Assembly: GCA_002762705.1 (NCBI GenBank)
Contig: PCVE01000120.1
Coordinates: 1-29,960, forward strand
Direction of reading: 5' to 3'
From: Candidatus Woesearchaeota archaeon CG11_big_fil_rev_8_21_14_0_20_43_8
GTDB taxonomy: Archaea > Nanobdellota > Nanobdellia > Woesearchaeales > CG08-08-20-14
DNA length: 29,960 bases
The translations under genes and the position numbers were made by a program. The notes beneath the pieces were generated by a model. It ran no database searches, was not told the DNA's origin, and saw only the letters and a program-made list of their open reading frames with translations. Shown one piece after another: positions 1 through 7,393 of the stretch (its first letter is position 1; every line of letters begins with the position of its first letter).

Positions 1-378
1 ATCGGCCGCTTTCAGATAATTGTTGGCCGCTTCTTTTGGATCATTTTTTTCCTGTCTCTTCGCAAGTTCGATCATAGTAGTTATCCTGTGTTCGCCGCAC
101 ATATTATCACCCTCGAATTCTTCTAATTCAACAATTGTCCTTTTTGCCAGCTCAGTCTTTCCGAGTTCCTGATGAACGCTTTCACCCAGAACCGCTTTTG
201 ATCTTCTATAGCAATCATTGGCATCTTTAAGAAAAGCATCGTCACGATTCACCTCTGCTTCTAATACAAATATGCTCGCAGCTTCAAGATAATTCTTCCG
301 CGCATTGTGAAGATCTCCTTGTGTCTCCTGCAGCTTCGCAAGTTCCATATGTCTTCTCGCATCTTTTTTGTCGCACAT
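1..378 (-). CDS. TPR-like helical protein, 3' end outside the window
   Basis: The reverse strand is open from an ATG at 376-378 to the window edge, giving 126 codons of an all-helical, charged protein with pairs of A-x-x-x-Y/L-x-x-A-A repeats (for example EAANNYLKAAD near the edge and NARKNYLEAAS near residue 30). That spacing is typical of tetratricopeptide or SNAP-like helical hairpins, which are protein-binding scaffolds. The ATG follows the stop codon of the upstream gene after a single base (TAAGATG), so the two genes are almost certainly translated from one mRNA. The C-terminus lies left of position 1. No enzymatic motif is visible; the partner is unknown. Confidence 0.8.
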   Translation of the reverse strand, partial: MCDKKDARRHMELAKLQETQGDLHNARKNYLEAASIFVLEAEVNRDDAFLKDANDCYRRSKAVLGESVHQELGKTELAKRTIVELEEFEGDNMCGEHRITTMIELAKRQEKNDPKEAANNYLKAAD

Positions 379-379
379 C

Positions 380-904
380 TTAATTGTATAGCAGTTCCAC
401 TTGCCGTCCCTCTGTCATCTCTTGTTGTATCAGTCTTGAAAGCTCATCTCTTTTCTGCTCGATTCCGGCATCTGTTTTCATCGGTGTATATTGTGTGGAT
501 TCCACTAGCTGTGGTGCTGGGTCTTTTGTCTCGACGATCTGATCAAGGATGACTTCTTTTGGCTGTTCGATCACTATGGTCTCGATATTGTTATCATCGA
601 TCGGTCTTTCATTGCTCATCGAGTTCCCTGGCGTGAACATCTGTTTGTATCCCATCTGGAAAACCGGTTGTACTGTTTTCTGAGAAAAATAATTGCTCAC
701 CGCAAGATCATCTTTTACTTGGGTGTATTGTGATTGGGTCTGATATTGCTGCCCCTGATTTGTGTTGCTCTGCGTCATGTCTATCGCATCATAGATCGGA
801 CGTTCGTTCTGACGCAAGCTATATCCGGATGAAGCGCTCATCCTTCCACCGCCATAGCCGCCGGCGACCCAGTTCATCAATGATTGATGTGGTAGACATA
901 CCAT
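380..904 (-). CDS. Hypothetical Gln/Asn-rich, low-complexity protein
   Basis: About 174 aa of unrecognised function. The first 25 residues are Gly-rich; residues 40-75 are rich in Gln, Thr, Ser and Asn; the rest is acidic and proline-containing and ends in a short predicted helix. No membrane segment or catalytic motif is visible, so it looks largely disordered. I prefer the ATG at 904 to the one at 910: an AGGTG ribosome site ends only one base before the 910 ATG but sits about seven bases before the 904 one. A palindromic TATA-like box (955-964) lies about 55 bp upstream. It is followed one base later by the TPR-like gene, so the pair probably form one transcript and may act together. Confidence 0.7.
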   Translation of the reverse strand: MVCLPHQSLMNWVAGGYGGGRMSASSGYSLRQNERPIYDAIDMTQSNTNQGQQYQTQSQYTQVKDDLAVSNYFSQKTVQPVFQMGYKQMFTPGNSMSNERPIDDNNIETIVIEQPKEVILDQIVETKDPAPQLVESTQYTPMKTDAGIEQKRDELSRLIQQEMTEGRQVELLYN

Positions 905-954
905 TTTCATGCACCTGACATTAAAGTAATACCTATCTTAGATAAGGCAAATCG

Positions 955-964
955 CTTTATAAAG
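955..964 (-). promoter_or_regulatory. TATA-like box, palindromic
   Basis: CTTTATAAAG, centred about 55 bp before the start codon at 904. Initiation about 25 bp downstream would leave a short leader carrying the AGGTG ribosome site. The box is a perfect palindrome and could be read in either direction. Confidence 0.5.
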
Positions 965-1021
965 AAAATCAAGGTGGAATGGGGGTTGGTGGGACATTTC
1001 GGTCACCAAAGGGTCAAGAGC

Positions 1022-1030
1022 TTTAAATAA
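1022..1030 (+). promoter_or_regulatory. TATA-like box of the broken secreted-protein gene
   Basis: TTTAAATAA centred 26 bp before the ATG at 1052, which predicts a leaderless mRNA. The preserved promoter suggests the gene was damaged recently, or that the damage is a sequencing error. Confidence 0.5.
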
Positions 1031-1051
1031 AATTTTGAGTTATGTGGACAC

Positions 1052-2244
1052 ATGAAAAAATTATTGATCGTATTTGTATTGTTATTCGCTTCTGCAACAG
1101 TCGCGTATGCGGATGATACCTGGAAAGACAATTGGCTTGAGTCTAGATCAATAGATAAGAGCAATAGTCATCTTTTTGATGATTGCCCTGAAAAAGGGTT
1201 TATCAGTGGCTATGAGGGTGGTGTCCATACCGGTCAATGGTCTGAAACTTTCAAAAGTTCAATTCTGGATAGTGACATTTACATGAAACCATATCTGACA
1301 TATCAGGATAGGCCATTTATTATTTCAAGGTGTTATTGGACAGAATTAGTGCCAAGTTCTGTTATCTGGCCAAAGGATAAAAAATAATTTGACGCTGAAT
1401 ACAAATCAAAAGGATTCTATGACCCAATCAAACTTCAAAGCATGAGTTTTTTGGCTTATGAAGACGAAAAAACAGCAAAAAAAGTATTCTCTGAACTATT
1501 GGAAGACACTCATGTCCTTTCTGAATTGGGTTTTACTTCATCAGATGTAAACGAAAGAAAAGATGCAAGAAAAAGCAATTATGCAGAGTTATATGTCGCC
1601 CAAAATGGGATACCAGAAACGTGCTTGATGGCCGGGTAAATCTTAGGGGGATGCATTATGAAACGATATTAGAACGCTACTCAAATGTCATAATATTTTC
1701 AACTTCAACATCTTCAGTTGAGGCCACACGTGGGAGTACATCTCCTGCAGAAAAGCGTGATGAATATCTTCAGCCGTATGATGTCAAGAAAGTGCATTCG
1801 ATGGCAAAACAAATTGCAGCTGAATATGTCCTTGATGCAACTGAAATAAACGAAGAAGAATCTGCCGGACTAGGTTCATGGATCCGTGAGAAGATGTTCG
1901 GCAAGCCAAAGACTGATGAAGAAAGACGGGAAAATATCAAAGAGCTTTCTAGGGCAGCATCTGCAATGAACGTATCAACAGCCCCATCTGAAGATGAGTC
2001 TCGTGGTTTTGGTCAGCGTATCAGGGATTTCATATTTGGGAAGAAAGCGGAGCCAAAAGGAAGGCTTGATCCTGATGCTGTCGAGATATATGGTGAAGAG
2101 AAAGCTAAGCAGATGCAATTGATGAAGGAAGCAAAAGAGAAACAGGGCCCTAGCGAAGAAAGTGAACCTGAACCAGAAGACGATAGGGGATTTGGCCAGC
2201 GTCTGAGGGATTTTTTCTTTGGAAAGAAAAAGATTAGGGATTGA
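1052..2244 (+). pseudogene. Secreted protein with three GFGQRIRDF-type repeats, interrupted by a stop and a frameshift
   Basis: The gene starts at 1052 with a clear Sec signal peptide (KK then a long hydrophobic run, likely cleavage after VAYA). The first frame stops at TAA 1385-1387 but stays protein-like in the same frame to 1639 (FDAEYKSKGFYDPIKL onward), so this is an in-frame nonsense codon. Near 1600-1625 the coding signal moves by -1 into the frame that ends at 2244. The last part holds three similar peptides: GLGSWIREKMFGKP (about 1867), GFGQRIRDFIFGKK (about 2005) and GFGQRLRDFFFGKK (about 2188), joined by acidic, helical linkers. Joined up, the protein would be about 400 aa. Family unknown. 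It could be a decaying gene, two assembly errors, or, less likely, recoding. The GTG at 1621 is not a convincing independent start. Confidence 0.7.
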
Positions 2245-2734
2245 ATTCACAGATATTCTCCCATGGTCCTTTATCTTTTTTGGCGAGATAGAATCGTGAT
2301 ACCTCCATCTCAAGATCCAGGAGATTTCTATTTGTCTTCTCAAAGCCAAGATGGCTCCGTGAGATCGTGATGTGCGGCCGATAGTTCCTGAGTGCATACT
2401 TCAGCGTGACATCATCGAACGTCTGTTTATCATCCGCGTTCTTTTCAAGAGCGAGGATGCAACGCACATGGAGTTCCTGCAGCTCTTCTGGTCTTGTCAA
2501 TGTGAGCACTAATGCTTCGTCGCCGAAGTCGGCATAATCAAGAGTCTTCACTGTGAACGGAGCATATTCGATCTTTGAGATATCATCGATGATGGATGTT
2601 TCCTGTCTCTCGTCAAAGTCGCCATACGCGACAGTACTGTGGAGGCCCGATGATGGCACTAGGATATTTTTCTGCCTGAGAATAAGACCAGAGATCTCGT
2701 TGCTTGGCTTGAAGTAGATTAGGTATCTCATCAT
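2234..2734 (-). CDS. 2H phosphoesterase superfamily protein (LigT / 2'-5' RNA ligase-like)
   Basis: 166 aa from the ATG at 2734. Two HxTx motifs, HSTV (residues 32-35) and HITI (121-124), are spaced as in the 2H phosphoesterase fold, where the two His-Thr pairs act on 2',3'-cyclic or 2'-5' phosphodiester bonds in RNA or nucleotides. The usual length is about 170-190 aa. A longer reading to 2848 is possible but overlaps a better small gene (2749-2913), so I start at MMRYLIYF, 14 bases after that gene's stop. The ATG at 2731 is an equal alternative. Its 3' end overlaps the 3' end of the broken gene at 2244 by about 10 bases on the opposite strand. The substrate cannot be told from sequence. Confidence 0.8.
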   Translation of the reverse strand: MMRYLIYFKPSNEISGLILRQKNILVPSSGLHSTVAYGDFDERQETSIIDDISKIEYAPFTVKTLDYADFGDEALVLTLTRPEELQELHVRCILALEKNADDKQTFDDVTLKYALRNYRPHITISRSHLGFEKTNRNLLDLEMEVSRFYLAKKDKGPWENICEFNP

Positions 2735-2748
2735 TGACAGAAAGCGGT

Positions 2749-2913
2749 TCACTTTTTTAATTTCTTTGATTTCTTGTTCTTTCTCTCTGCTTCTTTGAGT
2801 ACTTTCACTAAACTCTCTGCTTTTTTTTGTGACCGCAATGCGAACCATGCCACGACCAATAGAAGTATTCCATATGCGACAAGGCGTGGTATTATCTGTT
2901 CGAGACCTTCCAT
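2749..2913 (-). CDS. 54-aa single-pass membrane protein
   Basis: A short reverse-strand frame from ATG 2911-2913 to TGA 2749-2751. It encodes a short N-terminus, one hydrophobic helix (residues about 9-26, LVAYGILLLVVAWFAL) and a very basic, Lys-rich helical tail. GTGATC lies just before the ATG as a ribosome site. The start is 5 bases after the stop of the polysaccharide deacetylase and the stop is 14 bases before the phosphoesterase start, so it fits neatly into a three-gene operon. This frame explains the stretch better than a 38-residue N-terminal extension of the phosphoesterase. The positive-inside rule predicts a cytoplasmic tail. Function unknown. Confidence 0.65.
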   Translation of the reverse strand: MEGLEQIIPRLVAYGILLLVVAWFALRSQKKAESLVKVLKEAERKNKKSKKLKK

Positions 2914-2918
2914 AGAGA

Positions 2919-3677
2919 TCACAAACGAGTCTTCACTTTTGAATCTTTCGCTAGATGTGAAGATCGGATGTTCTTTGATCTAAGGGTAGGTATCACTAAT
3001 TCAATTGTGGCACGTGTCTCATGGCAGAGGACAATATCATACTGCTTTGCTTTTGTCACATTCGCGATGATTTGATCTACTGATGCTCTTCCAGAATGAT
3101 ATTCCCAATCTCTTAGATCTCTGTCCCAACGCACAATAATATAACCATTCTCCTTGAGATATCTCTTTGTTGCCCGCATATTCTTCCCGCCAAAATCATT
3201 GTATGGGAAACGGAACAGTCTTGGATTCTCTCGACTGACTGTCTTATATGCAGCGTCGATTGCCTTATCTGTATGAGATATCTCACGGATGAGATCGTCT
3301 ATCGTCTGCTTTGAAAAGAATGGGTGTGTATAAGAATGATTGCCTATGTCGTGTCCTTTTTTTAAGACTTCACATGCGATGTCGTAACCATTCTGCTTGT
3401 CCAGACGTTCTCCGATCATGAAAAAAGTCACTCTGTCATCTGGATGAAGCGTATCAAGTATCTGTTCAGTGTATGATGTCGGGCCATCATCGATAGTAAG
3501 ATAAATTTGTTTTTCAGGAGGGGTGATCACCTTGATCTCGGGGCCTATGGTCAGTGTTGGTTCTGGTTGCTTGATGGTTTCGCTATTACCAGATTGAGTG
3601 CATCCTAAAGTGCTATATCTAATAGCTCCGCCTAATGCGATGCTTCCAAGTCCAGCCAAAAATAATCGTCTGTCCAT
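2919..3677 (-). CDS. Exported polysaccharide deacetylase (NodB homology domain)
   Basis: 252 aa. The NodB motifs run in order: TIDDGPT (61-67, catalytic Asp and metal Asp), HSYTH (114-118, metal His pair), RFPYND (156-161), W184 with D190-W191, and LCHE (217-220). The family removes N- or O-acetyl groups from polysaccharides using a divalent metal. The N-terminus MDRRLFLAGLG resembles a twin-arginine signal (RRxFL) followed by a hydrophobic stretch, and TLGC at residues 23-26 could serve as a weak lipobox, so the enzyme probably acts outside the membrane. A TATA-like box is centred about 26 bp before the ATG, predicting a leaderless mRNA. It heads an operon with the 54-aa membrane protein and the 2H phosphoesterase. 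Confidence 0.88.
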   Translation of the reverse strand: MDRRLFLAGLGSIALGGAIRYSTLGCTQSGNSETIKQPEPTLTIGPEIKVITPPEKQIYLTIDDGPTSYTEQILDTLHPDDRVTFFMIGERLDKQNGYDIACEVLKKGHDIGNHSYTHPFFSKQTIDDLIREISHTDKAIDAAYKTVSRENPRLFRFPYNDFGGKNMRATKRYLKENGYIIVRWDRDLRDWEYHSGRASVDQIIANVTKAKQYDIVLCHETRATIELVIPTLRSKNIRSSHLAKDSKVKTRL

Positions 3678-3698
3678 GGGTGGCGGATATTACAACTA

Positions 3699-3707
3699 TT
3701 TATAAAT
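3699..3707 (-). promoter_or_regulatory. TATA-like box of the deacetylase operon
   Basis: On the reverse strand ATTTATAAA, centred about 26 bp before the ATG at 3677; no ribosome site precedes the start. This is the leaderless arrangement. Confidence 0.6.
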
Positions 3708-3784
3708 TTATTGGTTGTGGTCACTTCAAAGTGACTAAATCTGCCGTTGTGGTTGGCTTCAATCATATCCGCAGTCATCAAAAG

Positions 3785-3793
3785 CTATTTATT
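3785..3793 (+). promoter_or_regulatory. TATA-like box of the winged-helix / PHP operon
   Basis: CTATTTATT centred about 27 bp before the ATG at 3816, which decides that start over the upstream ATG at 3747. It lies about 80 bp from the divergent deacetylase box. Confidence 0.55.
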
Positions 3794-3815
3794 GATTATA
3801 CACTCACCATACCCA

Positions 3816-4595
3816 ATGGCAGAAGAATCATTCATCTTGGTAAGTCTCAAAGACAAGAAATCAAAGATGCTTGCTCAAGTCATATCCAGTGATACAGCAA
3901 GGAAGATACTTGAATATCTTTCTGCAGGCGAGGCCAGCGAATCAAAGATTGCGAAGGATCTTTCGCTTCCGATCTCTACAGTGCATTATAATCTGAAACA
4001 TCTTTTGGATGCGAAATTGGTCCTTGTCGAGGAATTCCATTACAGCAAGAAAGGACGAGAAGTCGACCATTACAAGCTCGCGAACAAGTTTGTCATCATC
4101 GCTCCGCAGGAATCAACTATGGAGACGATAAAAGACAAGTTGAAAGATATCCTGCCAGTCGCGTTGATTTGTGCGGCCGGAGCAGGTCTGATACAGATAC
4201 TGTCGCGATATATCGCAAGACCGCTTGCGATGGGCGGCCAGATGCTTTCAGAAAATGCCGCGCCGATTCTGGCCAGAGGGATGGCAGAAGCCGACAAAGC
4301 AGTCCCTGCCATGAAGAGTGTCGCTGATGTCGCAGTGCAGACCGCAGTGCCAGAGACAATAGCTCTCACAACAGATGGTGCAGGGACATTCGCCCAGAAT
4401 ATCGCTGGGAATGAGTCAATGCATGTTCTTGAAAATGCAGCACGGCCGGTTATGGATTTTGCGCATGAAACAGTCGCGCCTGTCATCCATTCAACGCCAG
4501 TGAATGCAGCGTTATGGTTTCTAATCGGTTCGATGTCAGCGATACTGATCTACATAATCATCATCTCCATAAAGGCGAGGCTCTCAAAAAAATGA
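3816..4595 (+). CDS. Membrane-tethered winged-helix transcriptional regulator (ArsR-like)
   Basis: 259 aa. Residues about 20-95 form a winged helix: a helical start (DTARKILEYLS), a helix-turn-helix with recognition helix LPISTVHYNLKHL, and a wing with the GREVDHYKL hairpin seen in ArsR-like archaeal regulators. A hydrophobic segment follows at about 112-130, then about 95 residues of Ala-rich helical loop, and a second strong membrane helix (about 229-251) with a basic tail. The likely topology puts the DNA-binding domain in the cytoplasm and the loop outside. The start is set by a TATA-like box 27 bp upstream. The stop overlaps the next gene start (ATGA), so it is coupled to the PHP enzyme. 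It may sense an envelope signal; that is inference. Confidence 0.85.
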   Translation: MAEESFILVSLKDKKSKMLAQVISSDTARKILEYLSAGEASESKIAKDLSLPISTVHYNLKHLLDAKLVLVEEFHYSKKGREVDHYKLANKFVIIAPQESTMETIKDKLKDILPVALICAAGAGLIQILSRYIARPLAMGGQMLSENAAPILARGMAEADKAVPAMKSVADVAVQTAVPETIALTTDGAGTFAQNIAGNESMHVLENAARPVMDFAHETVAPVIHSTPVNAALWFLIGSMSAILIYIIIISIKARLSKK

Positions 4596-5377
4596 GATTC
4601 CAAGCGTTCAATTTCAAGGATGTCGATCCTGATGCGTTGAAAGAAACATCATACTGTTCAGTTGACATGCATGTGCATACCGATCATTCTGATGGGAAAC
4701 AGTCTGTCGAAGCAGTGTTGTCTGCTGCGAGATCGATGGACATCGGTGTATCCATAACGGATCATGGTGTGATTAGTGGCTCTCTTGAAGCATATTATCA
4801 GTCCGACGGGTGCATGATCGTCCCAGGGATCGAGATCACACTCTCTGAGATTCTAGATAGACACATCCTTTGCTATTTCAGGACACCTGATGAGCTTGAG
4901 AATTTCCACATCGCGAACCAGAAGGCCTTCAGGATATTCAGCTATTCTGGATATGACTTGACTACATTATGCGATATCGCGCATGAGCATAATGGCCTTG
5001 TCTCATACGCCCATCCATTTGGATGGAAGCCATTCCATAAGACTCATAACCGACAGAAGCATTGGAAAGAACAGATGCTCTCTCTTGATTGCGTCGAGAT
5101 AATAAACGGCCAATGCAATCTTTTCCAGGCAAAAAGATCCTACAAGCTCGCAAGAAAGCTCAAGAAATCATACACCGGAGGAAGTGATTCGCACAATGCT
5201 GAATCACTTGGTTCAGTGGTCACAGTCTTCAAGGGTAGGACTATTGACGAACTATTCTCCGCAACACTTAAAAAGGAAGTGTGCGTAATAGGTAAAAAGC
5301 GATATGTGAGTGAGACGACTGGTGCCGCATTGCATGAGGCGGTCAGGCATTATATCGCAGCGAGGGGCTGGAAATGA
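4592..5377 (+). CDS. PHP-domain phosphoesterase
   Basis: 261 aa. Metal-binding motifs of the PHP fold appear in order: DMHVHTDHSDG (H27, H29, D34), ITDH (D57, H58), GIEI (E81), H91, YAHP (H141) and GGSDSH (D199, H201). The family cleaves phosphomonoesters or 3',5'-phosphate bonds using two or three metals; members include histidinol phosphatase and RNase AM/TrpH. The substrate here cannot be assigned. The ATG at 4592 lies inside the stop of the regulator gene (ATGA) and the 3' end overlaps the next start the same way, so all three genes should be co-translated. I reject the 26-residue N-terminal extension because it overlaps the regulator's membrane helix coding. Confidence 0.87.
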   Translation: MRFQAFNFKDVDPDALKETSYCSVDMHVHTDHSDGKQSVEAVLSAARSMDIGVSITDHGVISGSLEAYYQSDGCMIVPGIEITLSEILDRHILCYFRTPDELENFHIANQKAFRIFSYSGYDLTTLCDIAHEHNGLVSYAHPFGWKPFHKTHNRQKHWKEQMLSLDCVEIINGQCNLFQAKRSYKLARKLKKSYTGGSDSHNAESLGSVVTVFKGRTIDELFSATLKKEVCVIGKKRYVSETTGAALHEAVRHYIAARGWK

Positions 5378-6930
5378 AACGAATAATTCCAAAAAGTAAA
5401 TATTGGTGGATTAATTGGGCTGCATTTGGAGTGATACTTCTTGGCCTGCTTTGGTATTTCCGTCCCTGGTTCCATGGATTTGTCATGGGGGTCTATAGGA
5501 ATCCTCTGATGCTGGAATTGATTGTGTTATGGGTTGTTCTGCATTTCACATATTTCAGGCGGAAAGGCAGCGGTGTTGTCGTCAACACACTCACTGGCCC
5601 AAAGACAGTCAAGTTCAGCATGGGTTCGATACTCATGCTTGTGCTGCTGCTTTTTATATCACCTATATTCTCAAATATCGCTCCTCAGCTTGATGTCGTG
5701 AATTCTCTCCATTATACAAAAATATCTGATTTGCCTGAGACGAAGAACAATATACGATTGATGCCTTACGAAGTCGCAAGCAGATATAGCAAAGATTCCC
5801 TGCAGCTATCACAGTTCCGTCTTGGTACAGAAAATATCGCGAACATCGACGGAAAACTTTCATGGATGTTCCCACTTGTGCCGGATGGAAGCATACTTAG
5901 TCTCATCAAAGAGAACAAAGGCATCGTTGTCGTCGATGCGACAAGCCAGGCAAAGAGCACTAAGATGGTGTGGAAAGATTTGTCTGTCGGAGAAGGCATG
6001 CAGATCCGTGACAATCTCTGGTGGAATATATTCAAGACCAGATACTTCATCGATACAGATGATCCTTTCTATATCCCTGTCGGTGATGAGATCTATACTG
6101 TCGTATCATTGATAAAATATTCATACAAGCAATTCTTCGGACTCTTCTATGCAGTGCCGGAATTCGGCGGTGTCGCGTTGATAGATTCTGCAGGTAATAT
6201 CGAAGTGCTTACGCCAGAACAGGCGCAGACAAATGCGGTGCTGAAAGACAACCGTCTTTTCCCAGAGAGTCTTGCCAGATATTATGGCGAGGCATATGTA
6301 TATCATAAGGGTCTCATGAACAAATGGTTCATCCACGAAGATCAGATTGATATCCAGGATGTCCCTGGGACAACATCTCGTAGGAATTATCAGCCTTATC
6401 TGATGGATACTGAAGAAGGTCTCAAATGGTTCATATCAGCAGAGCCATATGGGCAGAGCCACGGCATATTCAAGATATTTATCGTCGATGCAGCTGACGG
6501 AGAGATCGGTATGTATGAGCTTCCTATCGATGATACTCTGACAGGACCAATCAAAGCTCGTGATTTCATCAGGCAGTCAAATCCAGTGGTTGATTGGAAC
6601 AGATTCAGTATCATAGAGCCATTGCCATTCATCATGGATGACGCGCTCTACTGGAAAGTAGTCGTCGCTCCGTCGGATGCGGCAGGTATCGCGTACCAGG
6701 CTTTTGTCAACGCCAAGACAAACAAGGTCACAGAGATTAAAGATAATGAAGATATATCTCGTTTTATCACTGGTAATCTGGATCTTAACTCTTTGAATGA
6801 AAGCGAGCCGATCATTGTCGAGACTGTCCGTGACAAGCGCGACAAAGACGCGATTATCGCCGATATCAAGGATAAGATGTCTGATGTGGATGCTCTCTTA
6901 AAAGAGCTTGAAGCAGAAGAGAGTGATTGA
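5374..6930 (+). CDS. Hypothetical membrane protein with large exposed domain
   Basis: 518 aa, no family recognised. Three hydrophobic helices occupy about residues 13-30, 45-61 and 80-101; the remaining 400 residues are soluble, mostly beta-rich, with many aromatic residues and a run of acidic helix at the C-terminus (about 480-518). After the third helix comes a segment with RLMPYEVASRYSKDSLQ and QFRLGTENIANIDG, then repeated strand-rich blocks (WFISAEPYG, YWKVVVAPS) that may be internal duplicates. The gene starts in ATGA overlap with the PHP gene and ends about 20 bp before the next promoter, so it closes the operon. It may be the envelope-side partner of the membrane-tethered regulator; this is inference from position only. 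Confidence 0.8.
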   Translation: MKRIIPKSKYWWINWAAFGVILLGLLWYFRPWFHGFVMGVYRNPLMLELIVLWVVLHFTYFRRKGSGVVVNTLTGPKTVKFSMGSILMLVLLLFISPIFSNIAPQLDVVNSLHYTKISDLPETKNNIRLMPYEVASRYSKDSLQLSQFRLGTENIANIDGKLSWMFPLVPDGSILSLIKENKGIVVVDATSQAKSTKMVWKDLSVGEGMQIRDNLWWNIFKTRYFIDTDDPFYIPVGDEIYTVVSLIKYSYKQFFGLFYAVPEFGGVALIDSAGNIEVLTPEQAQTNAVLKDNRLFPESLARYYGEAYVYHKGLMNKWFIHEDQIDIQDVPGTTSRRNYQPYLMDTEEGLKWFISAEPYGQSHGIFKIFIVDAADGEIGMYELPIDDTLTGPIKARDFIRQSNPVVDWNRFSIIEPLPFIMDDALYWKVVVAPSDAAGIAYQAFVNAKTNKVTEIKDNEDISRFITGNLDLNSLNESEPIIVETVRDKRDKDAIIADIKDKMSDVDALLKELEAEESD

Positions 6931-6947
6931 TCATTTCATAAGTTACG

Positions 6948-6956
6948 CTTATATAC
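6948..6956 (+). promoter_or_regulatory. TATA-like box, lipoprotein gene
   Basis: CTTATATAC about 36 bp before the ATG at 6988. Initiation 25 bp downstream would include the strong ribosome site GAGGTGAT at 6977-6984, three bases before the ATG. Confidence 0.55.
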
Positions 6957-6987
6957 AATTATTGCCAGTACATAATGAGGTGATACT

Positions 6988-7335
6988 ATGAGGATTATCT
7001 TTATCGGGTTGATGGTCATTCTTACGTCAGTTCTGTTTATCTCCTGCTCTCAAGATCAAGGTGCGGGTCTGCTTGTTGTTGAAGATGGTATGGACTTATG
7101 CAAAAGCCCACATGGTGGTACGGATGAAGGTTGTTGTATCGATAGAGATGCAAATGGAATCTGTGATGCTGATGAAATAAATGGTGTGCATGAGAATGAT
7201 CTTTTGCCATTAAAAGAAGCACCGACTGCAGAGCCAGGTATTGAAGATGAAATCTCTGATCCAATAGCAGATGCTCCAATACCCGAAGATATCAGGTCAG
7301 GCAATGAGTCTGGTGATATCGAAGAGATACCTTGA
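6988..7335 (+). CDS. Small acidic lipoprotein with a Cys-rich Ca-binding-like loop
   Basis: 115 aa. A signal peptide ends in FISC, a plausible lipobox with Cys20. Residues about 38-58 contain CKSPHGG, CC and DRDANGICDADE, the D-x-D-x-N-G-x-x-D-x-x-E calcium loop seen in thrombospondin type 3 and dockerin-like repeats, here flanked by cysteines that could form disulfides. The rest is acidic, proline-rich and probably extended. It has its own TATA-like box and a strong GAGGTGAT ribosome site, so it starts a new transcript after the PHP operon. Likely a surface-anchored protein; partner unknown. Confidence 0.75.
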   Translation: MRIIFIGLMVILTSVLFISCSQDQGAGLLVVEDGMDLCKSPHGGTDEGCCIDRDANGICDADEINGVHENDLLPLKEAPTAEPGIEDEISDPIADAPIPEDIRSGNESGDIEEIP

Positions 7336-7362
7336 TGGAAAGACCATCGGGAAAATCTTAAA

Positions 7363-7372
7363 CTTTTTATTA
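7363..7372 (+). promoter_or_regulatory. TATA-like box
   Basis: CTTTTTATTA centred 26 bp before the ATG at 7394. It supports that ATG as a leaderless start rather than a longer reading overlapping the lipoprotein. Confidence 0.5.
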
Positions 7373-7393
7373 TTGTTTATATCTCTTTTTCTT

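Noticed and set aside
307..552. Forward-strand 81-aa frame
   Set aside because: It overlaps two well-supported reverse-strand genes and is Cys/Leu/Val-rich as expected of an antisense shadow; no promoter or ribosome site.
1590..1625. Programmed -1 frameshift in the secreted-protein gene
   Set aside because: The CCCAAAATGGG stretch is not a canonical slippery heptamer in the right phase and no stimulatory structure is evident; with the extra in-frame stop, decay or sequence error is simpler.
1975..2397. Reverse-strand 140-aa frame
   Set aside because: Antisense shadow of the repeat region and of the phosphoesterase end; composition is implausible (many Phe, Leu, Arg) and no start signal.
2735..2848. 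38-residue N-terminal extension of the 2H phosphoesterase
   Set aside because: It lies in another frame over the 54-aa membrane protein, has low-complexity charged sequence, and lacks a ribosome site.
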